A stretch of 64,000 bases of DNA, taken from contig JAOWCC010001634.1 in NCBI GenBank assembly GCA_030867875.1, forward strand, positions 56,705,352 to 56,769,351, given 5' to 3'. Each line of letters begins with the position of its first letter. The first letter of the stretch is position 1. Source of the stretch: Actinernus sp. WN-2022. Taxonomy: Eukaryota; Cnidaria; Anthozoa; Actiniaria; Actinernidae. The notes beneath the pieces were generated by a model that searched no databases, was not told where the DNA came from, and worked only from the letters and a program-made list of their open reading frames with translations. The translations under genes and the position numbers were made by a program. Below, piece by piece: positions 11,491 through 23,470 of the stretch.

Positions 11491-13030
11491 TACAGCGTTT
11501 GCATTGAACCTCGGAAATGTTCACAATTATGACCCGGCTAGAAACAACTGTGAAGCATAGATTGTTTTGAGCAATAACAATGAGAAAAACATAATTTAAT
11601 TCAGAGAGAACAGACATGACACGCAAGTCAGGTCAGTATTTCTTAGAGAAAAATAAAGTTGAATGAATATTTCTGTGTGTTCTGCCAAGAACTGACTATT
11701 AAACTTTTCCTGAATGTCATATGTCCAACTAACAAACCCACAAAACAAGCCCTTCAGGAGCCTACCTTTTATGTGGCAAATCCTACGAACCCTGCTTCGT
11801 CTTTATCCATACCACGTACAAAATACATCTTAAATGTAAGACAAACATTTGATATGACAGATATGACAGAAGGAAGGCGTTTGGATGATAACATTTATAT
11901 ATTGTATTATAAATAGAACTAAACAGAGACAAGAATTTGGTTACAGTTAGGTTAAATTTTGGAGAAATGTAAAAGCTACAAGGATCTGTTATTTTGTGGT
12001 TTCCAGTCTTATTTCGATTTCAGATTAAACTAGCTTGCAGCTGCGCTCATGCACTCGTGAATAGTTTGAATCTCGAGGATAAACTTCATATATTTGTCGC
12101 GGCTTACCTTATTTGTAGTCAAGTCGAACCAGAAGAGTCCATGATCGATTAACACAGAAGAACTCGTTGTCGCCGAAATAAATCGCTTTGCATGGCCCCT
12201 GCCTTAAATACGAACATCTAGAAAGCACGTCAACAAACCGAATTCTTGGAAAACTCGATCGGGGAAACCCCGAGTTTTCTTGGAAATAGTTGAGGGAAAA
12301 CGTGAATTGGTCATTGGGCAAGAGCTCAGTTTTAAGCTAAAATACGACAGCGAATCCCAAATAATAAACTACGACTTCTTATTAACTTGACGGGTAATAT
12401 GTAATAATATATTAATAGAGTTTAGAAGCTAGAAGATAACTCTTTGTCATGATATTACGAAATAAGCGGAAATATTAAAATATAAATTCTCCTAACATCT
12501 ATTGCAGGTCTAACAACAGGAAGTTGACGTCACGCTTTCTTGGAACTTTCCCCGAAGTTACAAATGACTACTGAACCGGGAATGAGTTAGGGGAAATTTA
12601 TAAAGCTCGAAACTCAATCAATAATGGTAATAGTACAGAAAATATATCTAGCTCTTTTACACAGAAACGTATGGAATGTCTTATTTTTTCGCCGTTCGAC
12701 TCTCACGACACGCTTGGCACAAATGACCCTAAAATCTATCTCTTTGCTATATTTTCAAAAGTTTCCAACATAGAAGATTGAATTTTTGTGGGATGATGAA
12801 GACCGACGACCTAAACAAAATCCGATGATTTGATCTACCGTAGACATCTTGATGACGTCACAGTTACGTCATGTACCCATTTATAATAGGTTTCTTGATG
12901 TTTTCAATTACCTTGAACATCAGTAAATTTTATATTTTCGATTTCCCATCATGTCGACAACAAAGAAACCGAAAACCTGAGTTCGATTGGTTAAGAGGGA
13001 GAAAAGTTATTAAATTCTGAATATTGGCAA
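11491..13030. other. Unassigned non-coding stretch
   Basis: AT-rich sequence without a supported gene, repeat array or RNA. Confidence 0.5.
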
Positions 13031-13031
13031 T

Positions 13032-13056
13032 TTTCCCGCCAAAATTTGGCGGGAAA
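13032..13056. promoter_or_regulatory. Perfect palindrome of two E2F-like sites
   Basis: TTTCCCGCC and GGCGGGAAA lie head to head around AAAATTT. Each half matches the E2F consensus TTTSSCGC. No gene start lies close by, so function is unproven. Confidence 0.3.
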
Positions 13057-13474
13057 TATTCAATACAGAACCATTTACAAAATAACTTCTTCATTCATCT
13101 TTTAGAGTTTAAAATATTTTTGGCTCGCTTTTAATGATCGATTTTGAGGTAACTTATGCCAGGCGTGCGACTTCGTTGTGTCGGCGTCAAAAAAACACGT
13201 GTGTGGACACTTTATTGTGTAAGAAAACAGAGAATAGCTTTAACTAAAATAAATTACGACTCAGCAACCATAAACTAGCAATAGAAACAGGGCGATACTC
13301 GAAACCGTACAAAAGACCAGAAGGCAGAATCTGCGAAAATGGACCGAAGACGAAGAACATTTCCTTTTGATTTACAACACCTACCGGCCAGGAAAAGAGA
13401 AAACTACTATTTGATTACTTGGAAAATCAGCAAACAAAATGTCACCAAATGACTTTATTGTTAATAGATCCATG

Positions 13475-13476
13475 AC

Positions 13477-13507
<31 letters not shown>
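13475..13507. repeat. (ATT)n microsatellite
   Basis: About 11 uninterrupted ATT triplets. Confidence 0.9.
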
Positions 13508-13509
<2 letters not shown>

Positions 13510-13577
13510 TGATCCATCAAATCCAACAAGAATAGCAAAACATGTTTATGACTGCTTTGAAGTCAGAAAAGCTGGCC

Positions 13578-14214
13578 ATCCCTTCATGTAGGACGACACG
13601 AATTGCTACCAAATTGTGTTCTATTGTATTGTATTGTATTGTGTTGCGTTCTATTGTTGTATTGAATTGTATTTACTGGTTATTTCATGGTTTTCTATGG
13701 AATACGGGCGAATATTTCACGAGAAATTTGTATTATTTAGTATACAACGAGCCTTTAGGCGAGTTGTATACCAAAATAATATGAATTTCGAGTTAAATTT
13801 TCGCCAGTATAACATAGAAAACCATGAAATAACCATATTATCCTATAAATAACAAATTTACGTAAAGATTTATCACGAAAACAAAGTAACTTACCGGACG
13901 ATAGACTGCGAATTTTCTCCCCGGAAAACACAAATTTCGAGTAGCGGCCGCGCGCGTCTGCAAACTAATTATGTATTTAAAATGGTGAATTCTTATTGGC
14001 TGATAAAGAAAGGGCGCGAAATTTCCCGTATTTTGATTGGCCTTGATCTAGCCATGAAATACCGCTCTGTATTTCATAGAAAAACCATGAAATACCGCCC
14101 TGTATTCCACAGTAAAGATGAGCTCTGATTGGCTGAAATATAATATTTATAGGATAATGTGTTGTATTCTATTGTATTTTTGGTAAAAATTCGTGTCGTC
14201 CTACATAAAGGGAT
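13578..14214. mobile_element. MITE with internal nested inverted repeats
   Basis: Ends ATCCCTTCATGTAGGACGAC (13578) and its near-perfect reverse complement (ending 14214) enclose about 640 bp. The interior holds further inverted repeats around TTTCATGGTTTTCTATG and a TATTG-rich run at both ends. Open stretches of about 80 codons have no protein character. Confidence 0.65.
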
Positions 14215-14246
14215 TGCAGTATGATAATCCGACTCGCTCCTCCTTA

Positions 14247-14475
14247 TTGGAACAATGTTGATCAGTGTACTTTGTGCAAGACGCCAAATTAAAAAAATGT
14301 CTGTCTATCTGCAAAGAAAATGGAGATCACTTTAGAACAGATATAAAGCTAACACTCAAACTTTTCAACTCCTTAATTCAGCCAATTCTACTATACGGGA
14401 GCGAAGTATGGGGGGTTGAGTCCAACAACAAATTAGACATAGATCCTATCGAACTAGTGGCATATTAAATTCCTT
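14247..14475 (+). pseudogene. Non-LTR retrotransposon fragment, region after RT
   Basis: The translation contains LKLFNSLIQPILLYGSEVWG, the motif after the RT domain in many non-LTR elements. The frame ends at an insertion of G-rich and MITE sequence. A second fragment of the same type follows at about 15715. Confidence 0.65.
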
Positions 14476-14499
14476 AAGGGAGCGGTCATTAATTACTGG

Positions 14500-14521
14500 G
14501 GGGGGGGGGGGGGGGGGGGGG
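14500..14521. repeat. Poly-G tract
   Basis: About 22 consecutive G. Length in the assembly may be unreliable. Confidence 0.8.
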
Positions 14522-14533
14522 AGAGGGCCGGTA

Positions 14534-15119
14534 GGCCTGAGCGGATTGTGCTCCTAAAAGTGGCATATTATGCCGCTAGCACTGCTCCAAATTTTGTCGA
14601 ATTATGCCCAAATTATGCCAAAGTTCAAAAATTATGCTCGTAGATTACACAATTATGCTCACAAAAACATTTTTCGAAGACGGCCGGCATTAGTTGATGC
14701 GCGGCATTTTTAGTTGTTCACACATTTTATTAGGTGACCTTATTTTTCAAAGGTTAAGTCACACTTATAAAGTGAAAGAAACACGCCCCAGACATGTCCT
14801 AGACTTTTTAGTACCAACGGACACAGAAACAAATCACACGCTCTGAACAAAAGACGGCTTTTTGGCTTTTTTCACGTTTAACGCACACTCGTTAAGTGAA
14901 ATTCAGGTATTTGCTTTGGAAAAATTTAGAATCTAAGCAAAATATACCAGCTAATAATTAGGAAAGGCACTATAAAAGCAATAATAGCATTGCTTTTGGC
15001 TTTAATGCTTCAAATTATGCTACAATCTGGTAATTATGCTCGAGCAGTGCTTCTTTGAAAAATTATGCTCGTTTGCTACAATTATGCCAAAAATTATGCT
15101 AGCACAATCCGCTCAGGCC
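14534..15119. mobile_element. MITE with TA target duplication
   Basis: The ends GGCCTGAGCGGATTGTGC and its reverse complement are flanked by TA on both sides (14532-14533, 15120-15121), suggesting mobilisation by a Tc1/mariner-type transposase. The interior is rich in AATTATGC repeats and has no transposase. Confidence 0.75.
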
Positions 15120-15714
15120 TAAGGGCCGGTAAATTTAGGGGGAGGGCTAAGATTTGGGGAGGGTCACAAACTATTGAGCGCCTGTTTTAACAATGAAACG
15201 ATATCTGACATATCTGGAAACTAGACAATTCGAAGTTAAATTTTCCTCAGCAGAGCAGATTTAGTTCAAAATTCTATTGTTCATGTCGATTCTGTTCCCC
15301 TCATAAATAAGCCGTGACGTCATAATGATATAGGTCAATTGGCACAGTGATATTTACAATGATACAAGAAAAAGTGCCAACCACAGGCTTACCATCCTCC
15401 AGGTTTGTACCTCAAAATTGGTTTTGGGTTCCCTGTGGCTACGAATTGAAAGATTACCGAGAAATGATACGGAGTTAGATTTTCACTCCTGGAATGAAAA
15501 TTTAGCGATACTGTGCTCTAAATCTACTCAAGAAATAAATATTAGTAGTTATTTGAGTGTTGTATGGTGTTTTTTTTCGGGAAATATTTTCTACTTAGAG
15601 AGTTTAGCGAAAGAGAATTTCGAGTACAGATCAGAGAGGGAGAACAAAATACAAGTTTTAAGACTATCTACGGATAAGAATCTTGAAGCATAGAACGGCT
15701 CTGATCTAACAAAG

Positions 15715-16140
15715 CTTAGGATTTAGAAATTGAAAAAGGAAGACATGCTAGGCCATTTAAAAAAGTCGATGAAAGACTTTGCAAATTCTGCCTGCCTAGA
15801 AAGGAGATTGAGGATGAAGCTCATTTCCTCGTAAAATGCAATAAATATAACCATTTACGAAATGCGTTCCATGCTTCAAATGCAAAATGAATTTCAGATA
15901 AACATAGAAAAGTGCTCCGAGGAAAGTCGGCTAAAAATAATGTTAAGCCCCAACAATAGGACAGCAGTTAAAGTTGCAAAATTCATATACGAGTGCTTTA
16001 TGTATAGAGACAATGGCCTCAAAGAACTCTGATCTATTCTGTCTCGACCCTCACTAATTCTGAAAGCCCCCAAATACTTGTAGCCCAGTGAAGTGGACAT
16101 TTATTTGGATTAATGTCTATGTAAAGATGTATACGACTCC
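15715..16140 (+). pseudogene. Non-LTR retrotransposon C-terminus
   Basis: Translation gives RPFKKVDERLCKFC, EIEDEAHFLVKCNKYNHLR, the C-terminal CCHC-like block of many non-LTR ORF2 proteins, followed by in-frame stops. It is probably the same copy as the 14247 fragment, split by later insertions. Confidence 0.6.
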
Positions 16141-17580
16141 TAATAAAACAATCTATCTGTCTTGCCTCGCCTAAATGTGTCTGGCTACGGCCCTGCTTTT
16201 GAAATGTTGAAAGTGCTCTCCAAATGCAGGAAGTGTCATTCGTGAGAACCTAGATTTTCAAAATTTTCTGGGAGGTGGGGGTCGGGGGGGGGGCATGTTC
16301 CCCTATCCCAGTGACGGCATTCGCAAGTCTTGCATTGAAATGTTGGGCAGACTGATTGTGGTATACGATAAACATGGGATTTTCTGATTTTCCTTTTATA
16401 TGTGGGGAAGGGATGTCACACAAACAATCTACATGGAGAGGGGGACACGCACAACATGTGACCATACGGGACGATGTCATGTTGTCCAAGCAAAGTACAA
16501 AATCCCACTAGGCCCCCCTTCCTGATAAGAAATGAACGGTCACTAGGGGGTGGGTCATAACATTGGAAAACGGTCATATTTTTCCTGGATTCGCGCCTGG
16601 TCATTATCAGATAACCCGTACCTTTATATCTTTAATATATACTTTTCTCTCTCACTTTTTCTCTTACTGTTCTCTAATATTGTAATCTGTCTTGCCTTGT
16701 CTGGCCATAGCATCCCAGAACTAGTATAACTTTGCTGCAAAACTGTACACAGAGTACAAATAAAAAAATATTGTTCCTGTTCCTCACGGTTTAATACTCG
16801 GCAAAGCTATAATTGCATGTTGTTGTTGTTAGGCTCATCGATCGTAAATATGTTGAATTTCGGGTTATAAAATATGACTAAGAATATTTATTTCACATTT
16901 CGATTTATTTCGTTCAAATAACTTGGATCCTAACTTGCTAACAATAACAACATATGGCAGTAAAAAACTAGAAACGTTTATACGACTTCAATGCATGTAA
17001 AAACGTTGACCTGTAAGCTATGATATCCCTGTATATATTTTATAAATATTCTATTAAAAAATGTTATTTAAAAACTCAGTTAAAACATGGACCACACAAG
17101 CAGACAAGCAAGCAAGCTCTGCTGACTGCCGCAACCCGACTGGCAGACCAGAGCGGTCACTGAAAGCTTCGACTCAAGAAGGATACGATAACTGAATCAC
17201 CGATGGACACAAGTCCATACTAAACTCCCTAAATGATAGAGATTATTGATCAGTTTACCCAACAATATCGATAAGTAGATGGTGTGGACTTTGCATCATG
17301 AGTCATGTAAATGAATTTTTAATGAGGGGAGTATTGCTGGTTGGTTTCCATTTTTATTTATAAATATGTAATCACATATTTACTTTATATATTTTCATAT
17401 ATTTCTTTTCTTTTCTTTATTGTTGTTAGTTATGAAATTAAAGTTAATGAAATATGAAATTTACAAAACTGGCCGCGGTAAGTGCTAGTCCTGGCAGAGT
17501 TTGACAACCATCTCGTTAATTATTCGGACTTCAGTTCCAGAATAGCAGAAGCGAGTGAATAAGTCACTTCTGACATGGCC
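16141..17580. other. Unassigned non-coding stretch
   Basis: No supported gene. A G-run lies near 16286 and AT-rich sequence from 16,800 on. Confidence 0.5.
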
Positions 17581-17855
17581 ATATACAGCTATTTCAATTA
17601 ATGTTGTCTGGGAAATAGGGAATAGGACATTAGGGAATATGGTATTAGGAAATATGGCATTAGAGTATTCCCAGACCGAAATGAATTATGGTAACGAGTT
17701 ATATGACCGGGACGACTTAGTTGACTTAGCTTACGGTTTATTTATCCATTTTTAGCCTGTGTACAGCCGACCGACATTTTAAAACCTAATGCCCTATTCC
17801 CTAATGCCCTATTCCATATCAGATCCAGACAACATTAATTGAAATAGCTGTATAT
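17581..17855. mobile_element. MITE with 31-bp inverted repeats
   Basis: ATATACAGCTATTTCAATTA and onward (17581-17611) is perfectly repeated inverted at 17825-17855. The 213-bp interior has a second inverted pair (CATTAGGGAATA / TATTCCCTAATG). Confidence 0.7.
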
Positions 17856-17866
17856 ATATATATATG

Positions 17867-18535
17867 GGAGAAACCGTATACATGCACTCTTGCTCGTTTT
17901 AACTTATGGGACACCGATCAATACAGAAAAATTGCCAGGCACAAAGCAACATAACTGGCTTGAAAACAACCGATGTTTGCCGTCCCTAATGACGCGACCG
18001 TTACTTGAATTTAAATAAGAACGTTCGTTATGTGAGCTAATGTCGCTGCTAAATGTTTCTCGTCAAGCGACCACTTTTCTGCTCACATACCGTTTAATAT
18101 TGCTGCGTGGTCGCTGCGGAAATGTAGCATAGCAGCGTCAGCGATCGCGCGATGGCATTTTTCGGCTACGCCGTGAGGAAGTTTACAAGAACTTTATTTA
18201 TTTCGGATATAAATTATTCTGAAAAGAGAAAGGATTATTCTCTTTTCAATCTAACTGAACGTGATGCCTGATAACGTTTCGGCGTTTTGAATTCTTTCAG
18301 TGCAATAACCTGAATAATATATTTCTTAACCGAACAAACGATCAGGTGGATTTGGGATAGAGTTCCATGTTCGTAAAAGCTACTAGTTAACCTATTTTAC
18401 TCACAAATATTGTCATTAATTTTTAAAACATTCAACTTCGCACCTTGAAGTAACCATAGAAATAAGACGCGACAGGTGCAACATGTCTCAGATGAGCGCC
18501 GAGATCTGACTTTCAGTCGACGGACAGAAACTGAG
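17867..18535. promoter_or_regulatory. Likely upstream region and 5' UTR of the host gene
   Basis: About 670 bp precedes the signal-peptide ATG at 18536. A short upstream frame (ATGTCTCAGATGAGCGCC, stop TGA) lies at 18483-18509. No clear TATA box was identified. Assignment rests on position only. Confidence 0.35.
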
Positions 18536-18595
18536 ATGGTGAACCAGGCAGTGCTTGTTGTTCTGTGCCTTATTCAAGGAGCCTTCTTCTGTCAG
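18536..18595 (+). CDS. Host gene exon 1: signal peptide
   Basis: The 20 codons read MVNQAVLVVLCLIQGAFFCQ, a typical signal peptide. They end in CAG followed by GTTTGT (splice donor), phase 0. The phase joins exon 2 at 22776. The product would enter the secretory pathway. Intron 1 is about 4.2 kb and is filled with repeats. No closer upstream start in frame competes with this one. Confidence 0.75.
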
Positions 18596-19714
18596 GTTTG
18601 TCGATGCTTTGTCATATTGTAATCGGGAAAGATAACACGAATAAGAGATAATAAGTTGTCCGACAAATCATTAGAGATCGTCAGGCGGTTTTCTAGCTGC
18701 TAGAACCGCAATCAACATGTTACAGTTCATGATAAACTAGCTACTATGCCGGGCCACTGAAGCAATTCCCTTTTAACAGAGAGGTTAATAGTCATATATG
18801 AAATAATGTTTAAAACCCAACTGATGATGCGTATGAACTTCACTCAAAATTGAAACGACAAGACTAACGGTCATGTTCCGAGCCAGCAGCAGTAGTGCAA
18901 TGAACGACTTATGTAGGTCTACAGGGCAATAGTTAAAAAGTCAGACCTTTCGAAAATGTTCTGAGGCCTAAACCTTTAGATAACAAGCTTCACACTTTCT
19001 GTGTGTCCTAGTATTTGTTCTGTTCGAAGTTGTCGAGTCCTTTTTCTCGGATATGAGGATCGATGAAGTGAGTTTAATAAGAGGCAGTGTAGTTATTAAT
19101 AATTAAACAGACCCCCAAAACCTGGGAGCAAACTTGGACTAGGTTAGTTTGAAGGCTTTATCTGCTCGCAGAAGGACCTGTTTAACGAGTGAACTTTTGT
19201 TTTTTCAAAGGTTTAGACGGTATATTTTAATAATAGCTAAGTCTACGAAGCGATAACAAGTTCATAAGGTCCATAAGATGGCATATTAAACGGCTAGGAA
19301 AAATCTTCAAAATATGCTTCCAAGACTGATGCACGGCCGGATAGAAAAGGTGTAATCAAACTTTATCCGACTAAAATAGCAGTAAAACAGGCATATACTG
19401 ATGAAAATGACGTTGAAGTGTTTCGTGCGAATAACCAGTGACAAATCGAGTCATGCTAGACTGGATAGCTGATCCGTGGTGACTGTTACGTTACGAACAG
19501 TTGTTAGCAGATCGAGTTCTGTGTACTTTATTGATACCATTCCAGTATATTATGATCTATAAAAAGTAGACAAAATAATATTAAATGGGTTATTATACCA
19601 TGAAAATATGCGAATATGCGTCTTTTGATTATCATTAATGGCTTCGAAATTTTTAAATAAACAGTTTTAAAATTAAACTCACAATAGAAACAATGGAATA
19701 ATTATAGAATACAC

Positions 19715-19802
19715 CGCAAGTTGGACCATTAATAATTATAGAATACCCCGCAAGTTGGATCATTAATAATTATAGAATACCCCGCAAGTTGGATCATTTA
19801 TA
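19715..19802. repeat. Tandem repeat, about 33 bp, three copies
   Basis: The unit ATTAATAATTATAGAATACC with CCGCAAGTTGGATC repeats before the foldback elements. One more copy lies at 20627-20660, after them, suggesting the foldback elements inserted into this small array. Confidence 0.75.
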
Positions 19803-19804
19803 GG

Positions 19805-19966
19805 TTATACCATGGCATGAGGGGTATTAGTGATTTAAATTGCCCCGAGAGCCGAGGGAAGATTTGTAAAAGTCCCGAGGCCGCTTCGGCCGAGGGACTT
19901 TTACAAATCTTCCCGCGGCTCTCGGGGCAATTTAAATCACTAATACCCCGAAATGCCATGGTATAA
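19805..19966. mobile_element. Long foldback hairpin element
   Basis: TTATACCATGGCAT at the left is matched by ATGCCATGGTATAA at the right. The whole 162 bp is one imperfect palindrome centred on GGCCGCTTCGGCC. Confidence 0.75.
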
Positions 19967-19971
19967 GTTTG

Positions 19972-20622
19972 TTATACCATGATCGCCGAGGAACGGAACA
20001 AATCTCTGAGAAGTTTAGTTTTCTCTGCCGAAACTAAAGACGTCGCAGTCGAGTTGCTTTCGAAAACGTTTTGTTTAATGCTTGACTGAGCGCCATTGAT
20101 TAAACGACCCTGGCTTCCCCTGGGGAAAAGCGTGTTGTTTTTGAGAAGAATAACACTAAAATACAATGTAATTATGCGGTTGACTAAATATTCAAAGAGC
20201 ATGAATGGATTTTAATTACGTCACGTTTATGGTTTTAAGTATCCCACATGGAAGAAGCGGGTTTGAGAAATTAAGAGAAGAATATGCAGATTGAAATACG
20301 TGATCCCACATGGATTACGTTGAAGGTTATGATGAAGACAGGTCAGTTTGGATTCAATATTTTTCATCCGGTATCGCAGGGCTAGTTGTGCCAGAGGGGA
20401 GCAGGAGTTGATGCTTTTGACCTTCTCACTTCCAGCCTGCATTCTCTTCTAATTTTCCCTCATTACGCATGCAGGGGAAATTTAGAAATATGCATTGTCT
20501 CGAAATTTCCCGGCGGGAAATTTCGAAACAATGCATATTTCTAAATATCCCTGCCATCAGGGAAAATTAGTGGTTTAAATGTGCCTCGGAGAACAAAAGA
20601 ATCCGAGGCTACCATGGTATAA
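19972..20622. mobile_element. MITE sharing TTATACCATG ends
   Basis: Ends TTATACCATGATCGCCGAGG and CCGAGGCTACCATGGTATAA are inverted relatives of each other and of the adjacent foldback. An inner palindrome lies at 20480-20545 around TTTCCCGGCGGGAAA. Confidence 0.65.
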
Positions 20623-22509
20623 TAATAATTATAGAATACCCCGCAAGTTGGATCATTAAAAATTCATTTTCTCAAATTTTCATACAAACCTTCTAAAAAC
20701 CTTACCCTGAAATAAAATAAAAACTAACCATTTTCGACCAAAAGTCATTCACAGAACGACTCTACCTACACCTGCACTATAATGGAGAATTTGGCACAGT
20801 TTTGGCACAGTTTTGAAGTTTACCTTTGTTTGGCTGACTTCGTGAAGTAATACATTTCTCAGGAATGCACCACTTGAACGCTAATACGGGAAGGGCTGCA
20901 CTTTCTGGAGAAGTTTGCCATTATTTTCCTTTTCTCTTGCAATAATTTGTGTCCGCCCCTAGACTTTGCAAGATGTTTTTTTTTCAAATTGCAATTTCGA
21001 AATAGACATTACTGCGTGCTGTTAGAAGAGAGACAGAGATATTCACCTGCAGATGAGTCTTCGTAATAAAACCATCCATATTAACACGTCCTCACATCCA
21101 AACTATCCGCCCGTTTCCAAATTAACAGTAATGGCCATGTCTTCAAGCCAAGGTAACAAACTGTTGGAGCCACTGTTGGAGTCAAGTAGGAAAGACTCTA
21201 CTAAACAACTGGCTAGCTACATGCATGGATAAGGTCCAGGGCCACCTGACGAGAGTTTTCGCTAAAATGCTTTAATATACCATTATATTACTTCTAAAAC
21301 CCTTTTAATGCTAACTAAATGAATTTCAAACTGCGCTGGTAAAATTTTATCTGTTCGGTGAACCTAGAGGAACTTCGACAGTCTTAAATATTTTAGGGCG
21401 CTTTCATTGTCATTCCGAAATTCTTAGGTGTGGCCGAGGCCTTGACGAATACATAACATTCTGACATTTTGTCGATCAGTGACAGAAATTTTTAGGCAAC
21501 CTTTTTCTCAGAATCTTAGCTTTCACTGATTACACCGAAACTTCTAGGGACTGTAAATTGGTTGTCGAATCTGACAGGGGTAACAACTCCATCCGAAAAT
21601 CTCAGGTGTTAACCAGGTGTTTCGAAATACTCCGCATTCACTAACATGTGACCTGAAAATGTTTTGATGTTTTGCGATATTCGAGAAATCGAAAAGCGTA
21701 GAAATTTACCGATTTATATTCAATTTTTTCTTTATTCCGCCGATGTTCCGAAAGTTGTAGCCCAAAATATCTGTACAATTTTAGCCTACGTTTTCCAATT
21801 ACAGAAAAGTATAGACAACCTTTTTCATCCGAACAGATATTTAGCCGAAAGTGGCCGATGGGTGCCCCTGAAGGTCTACTGCTTTTTCAGATCAAGTTAA
21901 CATTCTCAAGCAACAGACTACTCGATTTCTGTCTTCTTTCTTGGATCTTTGAGTCAACCCTGTATCCACATTATCAGTCACACCTGCATCTTGCTCTTTA
22001 TATTTCTGTCCAAAATTCCCGACTCTGTCATCATTATTCATTAAGTTTGTTAAAAACATATATTTACCGGCATGCGGATCCTACCATGCTATAACGGAAC
22101 ACACAAGAAACTCCAGTTAATTTGCTAAATAATATCATCCCGGCCCGTCTCTCCTATAATCGACGTCTTGAGCTAGAGCCGGGAATCGTTCTCTGCTGAG
22201 CAAAGTATTAAATAATATGCATATAAACATCTAATCGTTTCAAATGCGAAAAGTTCTTTTTCTGCTTGTTTGTTCTTCCCACGTGTTTTCTCGGTTCCTT
22301 CCAGGAGAACAATACCGATTTTCTGTTATATCGGTGAACGGTTACTCTATTACTAATGTTGCTCTATGTATTTCAAACAACAAATGAAACAAACTATATC
22401 ACAATCTTATTCTGGCTCCACGCAATGTTTTGCGGAAAATACATGTTTCTAGAAATACTGAGGTGTTTCGGGAAGTGCGCCCTAATGCGTTCAAGAAACT
22501 CTGAATTTT

Positions 22510-22690
22510 AATGAAACAACCACAGGGGCTGATCAAAGTCAGGACCTGAAACAACCATAGGGGCTGATCAAAGTCAGGACCTGAAACAACAATAGGGGCT
22601 GATAAAAGTCAGGACCTGAAACAACCATAGGGGCTGATCAAAGTCAGGACCTGAAACAACCATAGGGGCTGATCAAAGTCAGAACCCAGC
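22510..22690. repeat. 36-bp minisatellite, about five copies
   Basis: The unit AACAACCATAGGGGCTGATC plus AAAGTCAGGACCTGAA repeats with few changes. Confidence 0.85.
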
Positions 22691-22775
22691 TAAACCAGAT
22701 TTAGCATGTTGAAGAGACAAACGAAACATTCAAGTCACATGCAAACTTAGATTTTATTCATTTCAACTTTTTCAG

Positions 22776-23099
22776 GCTTCTACGGGTTGCCCTAAATTCA
22801 AGTTAGAAAGTTTAAGTGGTTGGCGATTCCCAGGGCAAACAATCAGTCATACGATCACTATCTCACTATGTGCGTCCACAACTGTGCCAATCAACTTCAA
22901 AGTCAAACTTCCTTTCAATAATACGGCATCCATGAGGCTGATCGACTGTACCGTGAACGTCAACAGTAGCCTGGTGCTGACCGGAAGTACTAAAGTTAAT
23001 ATGACGTCATCAGAAAATGATGGCATCCTGGATGAGGCAGATGTAAACTTGGGTCAGGTGACCTCGACTGCAGGAGGTGACGTCACTATAAAGTGTTTG
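22776..23099 (+). CDS. Host gene exon 2: extracellular beta-rich domain
   Basis: The acceptor TTTCAACTTTTTCAG precedes the exon and the donor GTAAGG follows it. 324 nt give 108 codons, phase 0 to 0. The translation starts ASTGCPKFKLESLSGWRFPG and continues as alternating hydrophobic/polar strands (HTITISLC, FKVKLPF, VNLGQV, GDVTIKCL) with four cysteines and several N-x-S/T sites. It looks like a secreted beta-sandwich repeat. I do not recognise the exact family. Confidence 0.7.
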
Positions 23100-23470
23100 G
23101 TAAGGTTCTAAGTGTGTTTATAAATATGCCGTCCGAGGAACGCTGTTTGCATAGTTTCGATGCCGTCACGAACCTCGTTCTGGCACAGGTCTAATTAGTA
23201 AAGAGCACAAAAAACGGAACAGAAATGAGACACTGGTGGAATTTTTCATCACCAGATATTGAGGAAATATTTATTTAAAGATTTTTTCTGGTGGAAAGAA
23301 CGCTATACAATTGTACAGGTGCGCGCAGTGCTGCCGTGCAGTTTACAATCTCATGAATGTTTGTTACTAGAATACCAATCCCCCATAGCACGTCACGTCC
23401 CACTCATATTGATTTATACGTCCCTTCCCAAGAACGCGGCCTCAGGGTTTCGAATTAACGACCTACCGCA

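Larger units (their letters stand above)
18596..22775 (+). other. Host intron 1
   Basis: It holds a tandem ATAATTATAGAATACCCCGC repeat, two foldback elements (19805-20622), a decayed periodic region (21405-21880) and a 36-bp minisatellite (22510-22690). Other parts are unassigned. Confidence 0.6.

Noticed and set aside
13542..13852. Overlapping 78-80 codon frames with hydrophobic sequence
   Set aside because: They are translations of TATTG repeats and MITE inverted repeats.
15418..15693. 91-codon frame MVLGSLWLRIERLPRND
   Set aside because: It lies between two parts of a broken non-LTR element with no conserved motif; most likely chance.
21405..21880. Coding region around MMFCDIREIEKRRN
   Set aside because: The region is a decayed periodic repeat with units resembling CCGAAANTTCTAGG; no protein character.
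22510..22690. CRISPR-like array
   Set aside because: The 36-bp units follow each other directly with no spacers; it is a minisatellite.
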